Shown here in pieces: positions 24,201-36,429 of a stretch of DNA of 64,000 nucleotides (its first letter is position 1; each line of letters opens with the position of its first letter). Where the stretch lies: NCBI GenBank assembly GCA_032173965.1, contig CM063294.1, positions 6,308,452 to 6,372,451 on the forward strand, in the 5' to 3' direction. The translations under genes and the position numbers were made by a program. The notes beneath the pieces are model-generated. The model was not told the DNA's origin, searched no databases, and saw only the letters and a list, made by a program, of their open reading frames with translations. This DNA comes from Sitta carolinensis. Taxonomy: Eukaryota; Chordata; Aves; Passeriformes; Sittidae.

Positions 24201-26019
24201 GCTGCAAGGAGGAGGATGCTGCTGAGCCAGAGAGGGTAAATTAAGCCTGGTCTCATGGTCTGGTTTTTAACATAAATTCAGTGCTGGGGAATAGGTTGAT
24301 GGCCACTTTATTTGTAAAATGCATGTGCCAGGGAATCAGTGGTTTTGCTGTGACCTTAGGGTGATTTGAGTGGATGTAGAACATGGTGTACTAGAAAGTG
24401 AGCTGTGTCAGGGCAAGATTTACAAGACACTGATTTATGGGGAGTGGTTTGCGAGGTACTAAGGGTCCAGAAACCAATGTAATCTGTCAAATCAATCTAC
24501 ATGTGATTCTCTAATTTGAACTCAATATGAGTCATATTTGGCTGGAATTTAGTCTGCCTGTCTGGAAGTAGGACACACATTTTGGGAAGCAAACTGCAAA
24601 CATCTGAAAACTGTTAGCACAATATGCCGGAGTCTATGCAGGCAAATGTATTTAATAGCATGCAACTGGAGAGGAGAGTATGTAATAACTGACTTCATAC
24701 CATTGGGGGTGCAGGAAACTTGTCTAGCACATGTGGGGTAGGGATGTCTAAAATCAGTGTCAGCCTTCAATATTGTGAACTTCACCAATCCTAGTGCAGT
24801 CTTACGTATTTACCAATTTTAAGCTTAAAACCAACAGTTAGGAATTCTCACTTGACTGTGGTATATTTTCATCTGTTCATTATATTTGTTATTTAGTCCA
24901 GGTTTATGTGTCTGGTAAAAATCTGTTTTCATTACAAACCTATAATTTTGGACAAGGGCATAGCTGGGCCCTGAACCAGAAATGTCTTTCTCTTTAACCA
25001 CCAAGCTGCTGTTCTAGCTCATTGTGTTTACCTAGGGGGGAAAAAAATCTCACATCCTGTGTTTTATGGGCTGCTTTCAGTAGAAGCTATTTTTCTAGTT
25101 TTAAATGTGTTTTTGCTCCCAGTAGGATTTTTTAATATTCTTTTTGAAGCTTGAATAAATTTTCCTCTCCTCTAATTTTTTCCTTATCCATTTGACAGCT
25201 GTAGCTTTTTGTGCTGCTTTTTTTTTTTTCTGTAGTTGAAATAATTGTGAAGCACTTTTAAATTTTTTTATATTTTCTTATGGATTTGTATGCTATATAT
25301 CAGTGAGCTGCAAATACAGAACCTGTTACCTCACCACCTCAGGAACAGCAGTGTCCTTTGGGCTCTAGACTACAAAATTTAAGAGCTGGAAACTTTTCTT
25401 GTACTTTCAGATATAACTTTGCTGATTGCTGAGACTGTGAAGTTGCCTTCTTTTTTTCTTCCTCCTTCACAGTTGATCAATGGCAAGCATGGAGAGCTCC
25501 CAATATCTTCCTTGCCCGTTTGAGCTCTCTATGCTTCCCAGCTAAGGCGTTGATGAAGAATTGGGTTGATAAAGATCTCAGAGGAGTTGAGCACAAGGCA
25601 CTAGAGATGAGTGAGAAATTACTGCTGTCTGGGAACAGCTCAAACCTCACTCGAGTTGCTGTGGCCTCGGAGAGGATGAGACCTCAATCCTGCAGTGATG
25701 CAGAGCAATCACCTGTGGAGCTTTCTTGGCTTTGCCCTCGGAGCCCCTCAGCCTGGCCCTGGCTGCTGCTGCTCCCTCTCTGCAGGGCTGCTCACTGAAG
25801 GAAGCACAAGCTATTGTAGCCATTACTGCTGATATACTCTTGGTGCACGTGTACCCTCACACATAGAATGTATATTTAGCAATGCCTTAATAAAACATTG
25901 AATATAACAAACAGTGGCAATGAAAATTACATGCTCTTATAAACATTTTTCTTTTAAACAACGTTCTGCGCTGTGATGCGGCAGAGGCATCTACAACATA
26001 ATCAGCTCTGTAATAGGAG
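21296..26019. other. AT-rich non-coding DNA
   Basis: No gene is recognised. The GC-rich flank of the minisatellite extends to about 21410. A 153-codon minus-strand frame (23746-24207) lacks any domain-like pattern and is rejected. A + strand acceptor-like site at 22507-22508 is followed by a short open stretch without a good donor. A T12 tract lies at 25218-25229. Confidence 0.55.
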
Positions 26020-26222
26020 AAAGTAATTTCTTAGAATGATCCTAGAGCCCTTTGTTAATGTCAAGGATAATTTGGGCTGACTGATTTGATTGCTGCTCTT
26101 TTCCAGCAAGAGGTCTCGATAAATGAAACTGCTTGCCTGGATAATTTAGGCTTATATGATTGCCAGAAAGTTAATGATGCAAACACAGCTGAAATAAAAT
26201 TTCTGCTCTATACTGGAGGTCT
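26020..26222 (+). other. strong acceptor followed by open frame and AATAAA
   Basis: A CTGAC branch-point match (A at 26080) lies 26 nt before a TGCTCTTTTCCAG acceptor (AG at 26105-26106). The frame starting exactly at 26107 is open for 39 codons to the A-tract, with a protein-like mix including NETACLDN and LYDCQKVNDAN. AATAAA at 26193-26198 lies 24 nt before an A19 run. It could be a 3' terminal exon, a relic of a retrotransposed transcript, or a conserved non-coding element. No family is recognised. Confidence 0.22.
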
Positions 26223-26241
26223 AAAAAAAAAAAAAAAAAAA
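26223..26241. repeat. A19 homopolymer 24 nt after AATAAA
   Basis: Nineteen consecutive A, preceded at 24 nt by AATAAA, the spacing of a genuine poly(A) tail. The sequence after the tract (GTGAGGAAAA) was not found upstream, so no target-site duplication supports retrotransposition. Confidence 0.9.
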
Positions 26242-28049
26242 GTGAGGAAAAAATCCACTGGAACACCTGCCGTATGGATGTCAAAACAGGGAAGAGCCAT
26301 TTGGCAGTCTCAAGATGGAAAGTGTTTGCATGTGTTGTGAGACATGTTTTAGACAATTGGTCTTTATAGATCACTAGGACACTGTTTTATGTTGCAGACA
26401 AGTGATCTGATCCCTTCTGCTTCCTGCCCTTGTCAAAGCAGGCTGTTCAAATGTAATAGTTTAAAGGTAGGAAATTTTCTTTAAAGAAGAGGAGCCAAGT
26501 GAAGCTCTGTAGATATTTAGTGTTCTGCAATGGTTTTTGCAGATTGAAGTTAAATCATCTTCATTTAGACAATTTGTGTATGAGTTTTAGTACATTGGCT
26601 CAGACCATTTCTTTCTGGCATGAGTACTTTGGAGAAAGAGTGGTTCTGGAGCACATATTGATTCCTTATGTCACATATAGCTCTGTCTGGGAGTAAGAGA
26701 GCCGAGTCTGTTCCTGAGCTGCACTACTTAATGAGGAAATATTACAGACCTTGAGGGGTGGGGGAAATGAAACCTAAAAGTGTTATTATATTTGGCTCTT
26801 AAAACGCTTCAGAGGCCAATTCATCATTTAATTCTAGGTCAGCCTGTTCCTTTTGACTTTTCCTTTCTTCAGTTTCTTGTTTGTTTTGTGCTTTTTTTGT
26901 GACTCCATCAGGACCTACCAACTCTAAGCAAATGTTTGCAAAGTTTGAGAATTACTGAGGTTCAAAGCAGAAATGTTTGTAACAAATTTTCTTTGCATGG
27001 ATCGTTTTGAAGCTGTCTGTGATGACTTTTCTTCACTTCAGGTGCTTTGATTGATGACTTTCAAGTTTTGGGATAAATTGCACCTCATTATGAGTGATCT
27101 GACATCATTAGGAGTTAAGTAAGTTAAAGGTGTATCAGTTACCACTAGCTCAATGAGTAGTGTAGTTCTGTCTATAATTAAGTGGAGTTACAAAGGTGAA
27201 ATTGGAGTTGATCAGGCTGTATTATTTCTTCTTCTCACTGCTGTTTATTTTAATATTTCTCTAGTGCTTCCATTTATTGTCAAATGCTTCTGTCTTAAAG
27301 ATAGTAAGTTTAGATTTTTTGGGGTTTTTGTGGCACTGCTAAAGTAAGTTGGGCTTTATGGAAGATGAATTCAGTTCTTTGTGAAATTTTAGGCAATGGC
27401 TTGAAAGCTAATGGAGTAGTATGTGATGTGCAATATATGCATGTTCATCGACTAGATAGTGCTTAGGTTAAAAGAAGTGCTTGTGTATGTAATTAATATT
27501 TAATGATTTAATAATCATTTTTCAAAAAGTAAAACTTTGATAACTTATTGTTATGGTATGCATGAGAATTATAATTGCAACAACTATAATTGCAGAGTCA
27601 TGATTTTCTTGCAAAGAAGGACAATTATAGCTTCTTATGTTTTTATGAATGCTGAATATTTGTAATTGTTATTATCTTTCACTTTTAAATTGTCAAGTCT
27701 AGAATTAAAGCATGTAACTACAGATGGGGGATCAGTATCCTTCAGTACTGACTTTGCTCTATAAATAAGTTTCTAGCCACAGGCATCTGTTTAGGCCTGA
27801 ACCTGTTGATCAACTCTGCACCATCAGATTTCTAGTCTGGTTTTCTCTACAAATTTAATAACTGCCTCTCCAGCTAGGTATGGCCAGAGTAATCCTCTCA
27901 AGATTTGTTCCCTAGATGATGCAGGCTGTAATATTCAGCTTGGCTCTTGGGTGCCTCTGCTTGTGTTGCAGAGAGGCAAGGCAGTCTCCAAAGCCTGGAA
28001 TACCTGTAGGCAATAAGGATTCCTGCAAGGCATGTGACAGTGTTTTTGA
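26242..28049. other. AT-rich non-coding DNA
   Basis: No gene is recognised. A direct repeat TATAATTGCA occurs at 27570-27579 and 27585-27594, within a homeodomain-core-rich stretch (27480-27630). Confidence 0.5.
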
Positions 28050-28380
28050 ATGAGCAATTTGGATGACGTTGGAATTTTTGCTAGTGTAATAGCAAAATTG
28101 ATCCAGCTCCTTAAACCGCTTTTTCCTTAGAGATTCCAGGTTAAAATAAGCTCTAGAAACATTTCCATTGGTAGGGAGGATGAATGAACTGGAGGGGGTT
28201 GTGTTCTCAGAAGCATGGCTATTTTTTAATTGCATCGGCTGATTTAATAAAAATTACAGTGTTTCCTTAGAAACCTCACCTTGTTTGACATATGCAATTA
28301 ATCAGCAGACAGCTTTGGGATGGAATGAAGCAGCTTAATGAGACCAAGTCTTGATTGTGTTGATTAGTAATGAGAATTTG
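28050..28380. promoter_or_regulatory. candidate conserved regulatory element with X-box-like site
   Basis: GTTTCCTTAGAAAC (28262-28275) fits the 6+2+6 inverted arrangement of an RFX X-box with one mismatch. About 20 bp on, ATATGCAATTAATCAG (28291-28306) combines POU and homeodomain cores, and further TTAAT cores follow. The minus-strand 107-codon open frame across 27912-28235 is not recognised. The regulatory role is inferred from motif density only. Confidence 0.27.
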
Positions 28381-28389
28381 TAAAAAACT

Positions 28390-28620
28390 GGGCTATCTGT
28401 TCAGCAGGATTGAATCAGTGTCTGTTTGGGGGTGTGTGCACCCGACAGGGAGTGGGGGATGAGGGCAGGGAAGCCAGCTTCTTCCAGACCCCTTGGTGAC
28501 CAGGAGGGGCAGAAGCAGCTGCCTTGGCTGCCCCACAAGCCCCAGACATGCCTTGCCATTTGGAATGGAAAACAGTTCCCAGACTTTTGGTGAGGTTAGT
28601 GAATACAATGGACCTACAAT
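28390..28620. other. GC-rich block with G-quadruplex motif
   Basis: A GC-richer island in AT-rich DNA. On the + strand four G-runs at 28448-28470 (3, 5, 3 and 3 G, loops of 3, 4 and 2 nt) satisfy the canonical G-quadruplex rule. No transposon ends are visible. Confidence 0.5.
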
Positions 28621-29839
28621 GAGATTTCAACTTTATTGAAGTTCTTTCCCCAATCTCAAGTCTTCCACCGCTTGCAACAACTGGGAATCTCCCAATTTCA
28701 GACTACTTTTCCCAAAGAGAACTGCTGGACACTGATCATATCTGAGATTGATACCATGATTTCCTGCCTCTAAAATAATCTGGCTGATGGATCAGACATC
28801 AAGTTTTGACAGGGTGACAGAAATTTTAAGGAAGCCTGTGGAATCTGAGAAACATCATAGATGACAGCTTTGAGGTCAGCAAAAGGTGCACACTTATACA
28901 TGTACACGTACACACATATATCTAAGTATGTGTATATAGAAAGAGTTTTTTTCTTCCTATAAAGCTTGGCTGAAGCAGGAAGCTTTATATCAGTTTCAGC
29001 AGGAACAGAATTCACTTAACTGTTCTCAGTGTTTTAGGACAGGTGGTGAAATTGAATAACTGTAAGAGCAATTCAGGTAAGGGAACATAATTACCCAGAC
29101 TGGATCTTAGCCAGTACATTAGAGCTAACAGTTTCGTTTCTGTGGAAAATACTGTGGGATTTTTAGAGGCTATTTGGTTTTATCTTGTATTATAAATATT
29201 GCCTGTTTTTATGACTGCATGATTTGAAGCTGGTATTTGAGCCCAAGGAATACTTTCAAATAGATTAAAAACTGGGGAATTCCATGTAAAACCCATGGTA
29301 CTGGTGTAATCAAATTTTATAAATAAAACTGTAAAATTTTATTTGATCCTTAACTGCTATAGGGTAATTTGTGATTCTTAGGAAGCATGCTTAGTGGCTT
29401 GTTCAGTGTGGCTCTAACCCTCCTGTGCTGGCAGGTATCTTTTTGTTCTTGAAGGAAGGTGTGTGAGCAATGTCTAATTCATGAGTGCATTAGAGGATCT
29501 CAGCATAGGTGTGGCTGTTGAGTAACAGAGTGTGTAGAAGCAAATCAATCACCTGCTTAGAATAAAGGGAACCAGGCTATCTAAACAAAATGAAGTGCAA
29601 CCAGGTTTCCTTACAGGTATTTGTTACCAGGAGAAGGAAAGGAAGACACAAGAATAACAATGGTACCTAGTTGTGGGCAAGATGTGTATTATTTTGTCCT
29701 CTGCTACAGTCTGATCCCAATCTGTGTTCTGTTTTTCTTAGTTTAAATTAGTACCAATATTGTGGTCAGTAGCTTTTTAAGAGTTGAATTGAGCCTTTCG
29801 TTGGTTTCAGGATTGGTTAAATTAAATAGAAGCACTGAT
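28621..29839. other. AT-rich non-coding DNA
   Basis: No gene is recognised. Alternating ACAC/ATAT simple sequence lies near 28893-28937. An exon-like unit at 29030-29076 (+ strand) has a consensus donor CAG/GTAAGG and a fair acceptor (TGTTCTCAG), but is short and has stops. Confidence 0.5.
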
Positions 29840-29844
29840 GATGG

Positions 29845-30437
29845 CTGGAGGAGGCTGTGACCAGCGCAGCCCCAGTGCAGAGGGGCTCTGCTGCCAGGCT
29901 GGGGCAGCCTGTCCCTGCAGGGCTGCACCCCGTGCACAGAGACACCCACACCCCAGCAGCCTGGGGAGGATTCTGTGCCCCTGGGGGAATTCACACTGCA
30001 GCAGTTTTGGCAGGACTGCTGCTGGGGAGAGTGGACCCACTCTGGAGAAGTTCACAGAGAACTGTCTCCCGAGGGAGGGACCCCAGGGTGCAGCAGGGGC
30101 AGGACTCCTCTCCCTGAGCAGTGGAAGAAAATCTCAGTGATGAACTGACCAAAACCCCCCTGCCCTGTCCCCTGCACTGTCAGTGGGAAGGAGGGAGGGG
30201 CTGGAGGAAGAAAAGTTGTTTTTAAGGGCTTATTTGACTTTTCGTTATCCTCCTATGAAACTGTTAGTAATAAATTCACTTTGTACCTCTTAGCTGAGCC
30301 TGTTTTGCCTTTGGAGTATTTTCTTCTGGTCCTCATCTCAACTCATGAAGCCTTTGTTAAGTTTTCTTCTCCTCTGCCCAGCTGTGGCAGGGGAGGGTGA
30401 GTGACTGACTTTTGTTTGCCAGTGTCAAACCATGACA
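29845..30437 (+). mobile_element. ERVL-type solo LTR (avian endogenous retrovirus)
   Basis: The sequence matches, from recall of the family, the layout of a widespread avian ERVL long terminal repeat. It has a GGGGGAATTCACACTGCAGC-type segment near 29985, a GGACTCCTCTCCCTGAGCAG segment near 30103, and a GATGAACTGACC segment near 30140. AATAAA follows at 30269-30274, then a TGAGCCTGTTTTGCC segment and a CTCATCTCAACTCATGA-like stretch near the 3' end. It ends in CA at 30436-30437. No internal retroviral genes flank it, so it is a solo LTR. A 5-bp direct repeat GATGG at 29840-29844 and 30438-30442 fits the target duplication of this class, though the 5' end does not begin cleanly with TG, so that boundary is tentative. 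Confidence 0.82.
30269..30274 (+). terminator. LTR polyadenylation signal AATAAA
   Basis: This AATAAA lies in the R/U5 part of the ERVL LTR and would direct 3' end formation of + strand transcripts. Downstream sequence is U/G-rich (TGTTTTGCC). Confidence 0.55.
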
Positions 30438-30442
30438 GATGG

Positions 30443-33400
30443 AAACATGAAAACAAATAATGTGGGTTTCAGGCCCTGTGTAGGGCACAGAATTCTTATG
30501 ACTGAATGTATAGTAATTTCTTTAGCAAGTGTGCTAAACTACTCATGCATTTAACTCTTCCCCAAACTTGACTTTTGTAGCTATTTTTATTGCTGTAATC
30601 TGATCTCCAAATAACACCATTTAGCTTTGGTAATTCCCTAACACTGGAATGTTTAATAATACATGTAATGTTTAAAAAGTTTTGGAGCAGTTGGTATTTG
30701 CTTAGTCTCAGTTTGGAGGGTAGTATGCTAATGAACAAGTGATGCTTGAAAGGTCACAAACTAAACAAGCAAGTCAAGCATTTGTAATTTATTCCCTAAT
30801 TAACCATTTTGTTGAACATTTTTTCTGAATGCAGTGTTTGCTGTGTGGGGTGATGGATTATTTGTCTTCTTCCACTTAATGATAGGAAAATACTCCAATC
30901 ATTTCTGCATGTTGACAGTATTTAACCTCTTAGAATAATCCTATCAACAAGCACACTAGTGAACATTTTATAAGTAAGTTTTTAGTTCTTCTCTGAAAGC
31001 ATTATTTAAGTTTATTTTTACAGCTAGGTACAATGCCCTTGAGATGAGCTGGTGTCACCTCTTAAATAAAGCCCTGCAGCTTTTTTGCACAATTGTGCCT
31101 GGTGTATTCTAGGTCTGTGAGGCAGGAGAACATCCAATTATATTTATTCTCTGAAGATGATTATGGTAAATATAAGGTGAAGGAGAGTCCATAGGGAAGA
31201 GTGGTAATCTGCGTGCAAAAATTTATTTATTTTACTTTTTTTTTTTTTTAATTTGGTTGGTTTTTCCTATTAAACATTTGAAAGTTTTTATTTTGGGGAA
31301 GAAGGAACATTTCATGGCCTTACTTATCAGAATTTCATGACTTCTTCGTGGATGAAATATATTCCAAATGTCAGTCAAATGTTAGCTCAAAATCAGATTG
31401 AGCAACTTTTAGATACTGACGTCTGACTTTTGCAATTTGAACTATCCAGGCAAAATAGTTTTCTCAAGATTATTATTATGAATGAATCATCTGTGTTGTT
31501 TTGACAGTATAAATGAGAGAAATCCAGGAGTTTTTGCACACAGAGCAAATGGGTGAAAACAACTTGTTTCCCTAGGTTTATTGTTGGTTTAAATATTATA
31601 ATTTTGAAGAAACATTTATTTAATTTTTAATGGTGGTTTAACGTTGTTCTATACATTAATTGATATGCTTAACCATATCAACCATATATTAGTGGAGTAA
31701 TGCAGGTATGCACTGATTATTTCCATGTACTTTTCACGATTCAGGATAACTAAATTAGAACTGATGCCAAATCTCCATTGCAGAGATTTCAGTCTGGTTT
31801 GACCTTTGGCTGTGAGTTGTGCAGCCAGAGGAGAGGCACACAGATTGCTTTCTGTGGCAAAGTAGGAGTAGCAGTGAAACTTTAATCAAAGGTTTCTCAT
31901 GAAGAGGGAGCATACAGGAAGGGGAAACAATGACAAGTGCTAATTTTTTTCTGAGGCTCTATTTCTGCTTCAAGAAGCTGATTAAAAGGAGGAGCCTAAA
32001 AGTGTTCTGGCATTAGAGAGTTTAACTCTGAGCTTTTTAATTCTAATGGAACTCACCGAGGAGCAAACAGCTCTGGTGGAGCTCTCTGACTGTGTTTTTT
32101 CCAGGAGGCTTTGTGGCCACATGCCTACATAGATGACCAACATATTTCCTCTCCAAGGCATCTTCTTCCTCATTAGTATTCAAATGGGTCAGTTAAGCTG
32201 AGGTTTGACAAGTATCAATGTCTTGATTTTCCCCTCTCCCCCTACCCCCCCTCAAAGGTCACAAGTGTTGACAAAACACAAAAATCAGTTGGAAACAGGA
32301 GCATCCAGGAGTTTAGGGAATATTATCTTTGTGAGATATCAGCACTGTGTAGTTTTGTGTCCCAGATCTGGCTCTTATTTCTCTGTCAAGTAAGTTAAAA
32401 ATGCTAAATACAATAACATAATGAAATGTTGTAAGTGAAGGTCAAGCATCTTGTTCTGTAACATTTCCTACAAAGGACTGCCAGCTGCCTTGTGGTACAG
32501 GACAATTTGCTGTAAAATAGAGGAAATGAAATTTTGAAAATAACTTTCCATCCTGCTTCAAAGCACTCTGACATAGTAAGTGGTTCTTAGGGAGAAGGGA
32601 ACGTCTTAGGGATGTTCATCTTGATAGGTATGAGTCCCTGGAGACTTCTTCCTCTGTAATCGCCCAGTGCATTTAAAGGGAGAGCTGGACATTATAGGAT
32701 TCTTTTTCTATGAGAAAAGAAACATATGGGAAAAGTTAAAAGGAGGAAAAGCCTAAGACATACTTCCTCAGATTTCATTATGGGTAGTTTTAAAATTTTG
32801 GACTTCAAAAGCTAATCAGTGATAGGAAGCAAAATGCAGAGTAACCGCATCAGCAAGTTTCTTTAGCTAAAAAGTGGAATAGAGAGAGATCAATTCCTAC
32901 CTCTTAATTATTGAGGAATAGTTGTGCAACTTTGAAAAAGGCCTCAGTGCATCCAAATCCAGAAGTTCTAATTAGGCTGCTGCTTCAGCAGGATGAGCAA
33001 CAGGCATGTGTACCTTGGAGGTGGAACACATAAAACATTTTTCTCATCACTGAATTTTACAGCGGAGTTGGTGAAAGTTATATTAATTAGAAATTGCAGC
33101 TCTGAGTACTGAACCTCCCTTCATTTCATTTATAAATACTTCTTTTTTGCTGTGGTTGATTTTGAGTGACTTTGAAAGAGAACTTCCATTGTGCTCAAGC
33201 TCATGCTTGAAAGAAGACAATTACAGATGATGTTTTAAATAGTTCTTAACAGGTAGAATGACAGAATGTGTACTAGGGTTATGGGCTGCAATTTAAATAC
33301 AAGTACATTAGATTCCAGAAGTCACTTTGATCCTTCAGTGCTTCACTCTTAACCACAATGTTATTGAATGCTTAAACTGTAGTATAGGTGCTAAATATGT

Positions 33401-34614
33401 GTTAGTTGGCTTACATTATAAATAATAATACTTAGCAAATAAGAGTTAGTTACCATAATTTTGTCTAATAGAGATAAGTCTCTTGAAACGTCAGTTCTAT
33501 AATTATAAGTGACTTTTCTTTCTATTAAATGCTCATTGAAGTTTTTAATTGAAAAAGCACAGTTCCATTATGCAGAGTTTACATTTATGAAAGGATGGGC
33601 TGTCAAAGATATAAGCTTGTATGAATAACTACAGAGGACTCTGGAGAGTCCAGGAGTACAAGTATTTCAAAGAACAATTGCATTCTGAAGAAAGCACCTT
33701 CCCTCTTTGCCACATCATTCACTATTTTTTTAATTGAAAGAAGAAATATTTAGTTTCTTTCCTATGGACCAAACTATAGCTGATAAACTAACAGTACTCT
33801 GGGTCACTTTGTACTCTGCCTTGATACACTGCTAAGCAGTTTCTTGTTATTTCCTGCAATTTAGAAGTGATAAAAGGAGTCAAGGGTTATGCTTTACTTG
33901 TTTTCATAGTACCTGAAGCTCTGGTAAGAGACCAAGTGGCTTCTCATAGACCTTGAACCACTTAAAAGAAAATGAAATTTTGTGCTGTAGTCACACTGAG
34001 AAGGATGCAATATGCTGTAGCATTGAGGTGTCTGGATGGAAGAGCCCTTCCATTCTGCAAATTTTTCATTTTCTCAAATCTAATACAGTATTTATGATGT
34101 TTGGGCTGTAAGGCTTCTCTGGGACTGACACAAGACCCAGTAGCTGGTCCCTCAGAATGAGTCAAGCTTTGTGCAGGGGGAATAAGGATGCTACAATTTC
34201 ATTTTTATTACTTTCAAATCCTTCTTTCTGCTCCACTTCTGGGGTCAGAAAGCCTCAGTACTTTGCTGGTTTTAATATAGTTGATATTATGATATTTTCA
34301 TCAGTGACAATGATGCCATGATGGTTTTTTGCTTTTTCTTTTTATGTACTCTTTTGTGTTCTCAGTATTCTTAGCATACATACTTGTAATTCTTTAAGCC
34401 TGATAGTTTAGCATAGTCCTGGTATTCTGCTAGGCAAGACAACCAAACATTCTGAAGGCCTCACAGCTTACTTTGTCTTGAGAAACCAAGTTTCTCTCCA
34501 GAATATATTTTGTAAATGAGGATTAAGCCCCGTCTGGGGGTATAGGGAATAGAATAGGGCAACTTTAGAATAGGGAGATGTCACATGATGTTTTTAAGCT
34601 TCTCATGGGAGAAT
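30443..34614. other. AT-rich non-coding DNA
   Basis: No gene is recognised. Contains a T14 tract (31236-31249) and otherwise single-copy-looking sequence with short open frames only. The stretch 33040-33170 has TTAATTAG-type homeodomain cores but no cluster strong enough to single out. Confidence 0.55.
31236..31249. repeat. T14 homopolymer
   Basis: Fourteen consecutive T followed by AATTTGGTTGGTTTTT, a T/G-rich simple stretch. Confidence 0.85.
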
Positions 34615-34641
34615 ATAGCATATCTCTGTCAGATATGCTAT
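34615..34641. repeat. perfect 11-bp inverted repeat, 5-nt loop
   Basis: ATAGCATATCT and AGATATGCTAT are exact reverse complements separated by CTGTC, so the single strand folds into a compact hairpin. It is too short for a microRNA precursor and is not followed by a T run. It may be a chance palindrome in AT-rich DNA. Confidence 0.8.
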
Positions 34642-36429
34642 TTTGCAAGGTCTGTACAATTGTAAATGTGGTATACTGGGTATAAGGATCATTACTACAT
34701 ACCAAGGTGAAAACCCTTCTATCCCTTAACTGTGTCTGGCTCATAATTCTAGAAGCATCAGCTTAATCTCCTCCAGTTTTGAAACTATTTTTCTTTTTTC
34801 CTTAAAAATTTATACATGAGAGAAAATAACAAAGCATAATTGTACAGCTGCCTTTTAAAAAGAACTGTTTAATGATTTCTGCTTTGTTTGTTTTTTTTCA
34901 ATTTCTATTTGTAATTCTTGAATGAAAGCATTCTAGGACTCTTCTGATGCTTAGCAGGGACTCAAAAAAGGTGGACAATGTTTATTCTAGTTTCATAGCT
35001 TCAGCTGGCTGATTATGTTTTGCCTTTTTCCCTCTTGCTGTTTTGGGAAGGTTGTGGTAATTAGTGGAAATATTGCTTACAGACTCAGTTATTTGTAGGT
35101 ATCTAGGAGCTGTGTGCATATGTATTGGGTACTTGAGATAGCCACAGGATTGTCTTTGATCTGACCTTCTGATGATGGCTGTCCATGGATCAGTGGTTAC
35201 AGTCACTCAGTCCTGTTGGGGTCTTCAATGAATGTTGCATCACATCATGTGCATTTTTCTCTGATATTCATGTGAAGTCTTATCATGCATTCCTTATCCA
35301 CAGTGTTAGCTATTGTCACACTAAACTACAGAAAATAAATGAAATCAAATAAGATTTTTCTGTGTGTGAATCAAATCAGGCTTGCCTGACTTTGTAACCA
35401 GGGAAATCTGATCTCTCTGTGCCCTTAACTACTGACTTTTTACTCCCTCAAACTGTTTTGGAGAAGCTAAGAAAAAGGTGTCTTTGCTTTCATTTTCTTG
35501 TACTTAGACCTGATTTGTACGCCAAAATTATTAGGAGATGTATCCAGATACCTCCTTACTTGAAAAATCAGATGTTCCATTATGTACTGAAGGCACCGTT
35601 TAAAAGTGAAGTCACAAGCAGACAGCTGTTGGTCTGTGGGTCATGGACTGTGGGACATGGGTGCTGATTGCAAGCTGACTTTTGCTGGGCTTTCTGCTTT
35701 TCACTAATCCATAGCAGTGGAAAACCTTTTGCCATTTTGTATATAATGGTTTGGGTTCTGTTAAACCAGCTTGGCTTGCAGGGCTGTGGAATTATTTCTG
35801 AGCCCCTGCTGCTGTTCTGGTGTGGGTCTGTGTCCCGTGCATGGCAGAGCTCATCCTGTGCAGGGGACACAGGATGGCTCTCCTGCAGCCGCTGCAGTGA
35901 GGACTGTGGTGTCTCTCTCTCCTGGGGTAAAAGCTGCATTTCCAGCTGAGGGTGAAATACTTGCTGGGGTGTTGGGAAGAAGAAGAGGAGCCCAGCCCCT
36001 GCCTCTGTGTGTACAATAGGTTTTGTACCACTGTACTTCACTACGTGGCTGAAATTGCAGTTGTGCGCCACCTTGCTCAGAAGAGCTAACAGGTTACACC
36101 AGGGTTGGAGTCCAGAATGCAGAGAATATTTCACTGCATGTTTTGAAGGGCCAAACCCCTTGACAAACACTACCTTTAACCTTAATCCATGGAGGACTTC
36201 CTAGGCTTTGGGATGAAACAATTTTTAAGAAAGTAAATTAGATAGTAGCATAGTATGTCATTTATCACAGGGTGAGAAATTTAGATTTTTGGGTTTGTTA
36301 GTATGGGAAGTAAATGGACACAAGATAGAGGATCCTTGTTGTTTTCAGGCTTCCTCCTCTTTCATCTGCTCCATATTCTGCAGTGTTTGGGACACAGGAT
36401 GGAGTTTGCTGCAGTCTAGAGCTATGTGA
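34642..36429. other. non-coding DNA with a GC-rich block at 35770-36010
   Basis: No gene is recognised. A GC-richer island (about 35770-36010) gives overlapping open frames on both strands, including a 196-codon minus-strand frame (35580-36170) without any recognisable domain. These are attributed to composition. Confidence 0.5.

Noticed and set aside
23746..24207. 153-codon open frame, minus strand
   Set aside because: Length is within chance expectation for about 6,000 frames in 64 kb. The sequence has no domain-like pattern.
35580..36170. 196-codon open frame, minus strand
   Set aside because: No recognisable family, no splice or Kozak support, and partly in a GC-rich island with competing frames on both strands.
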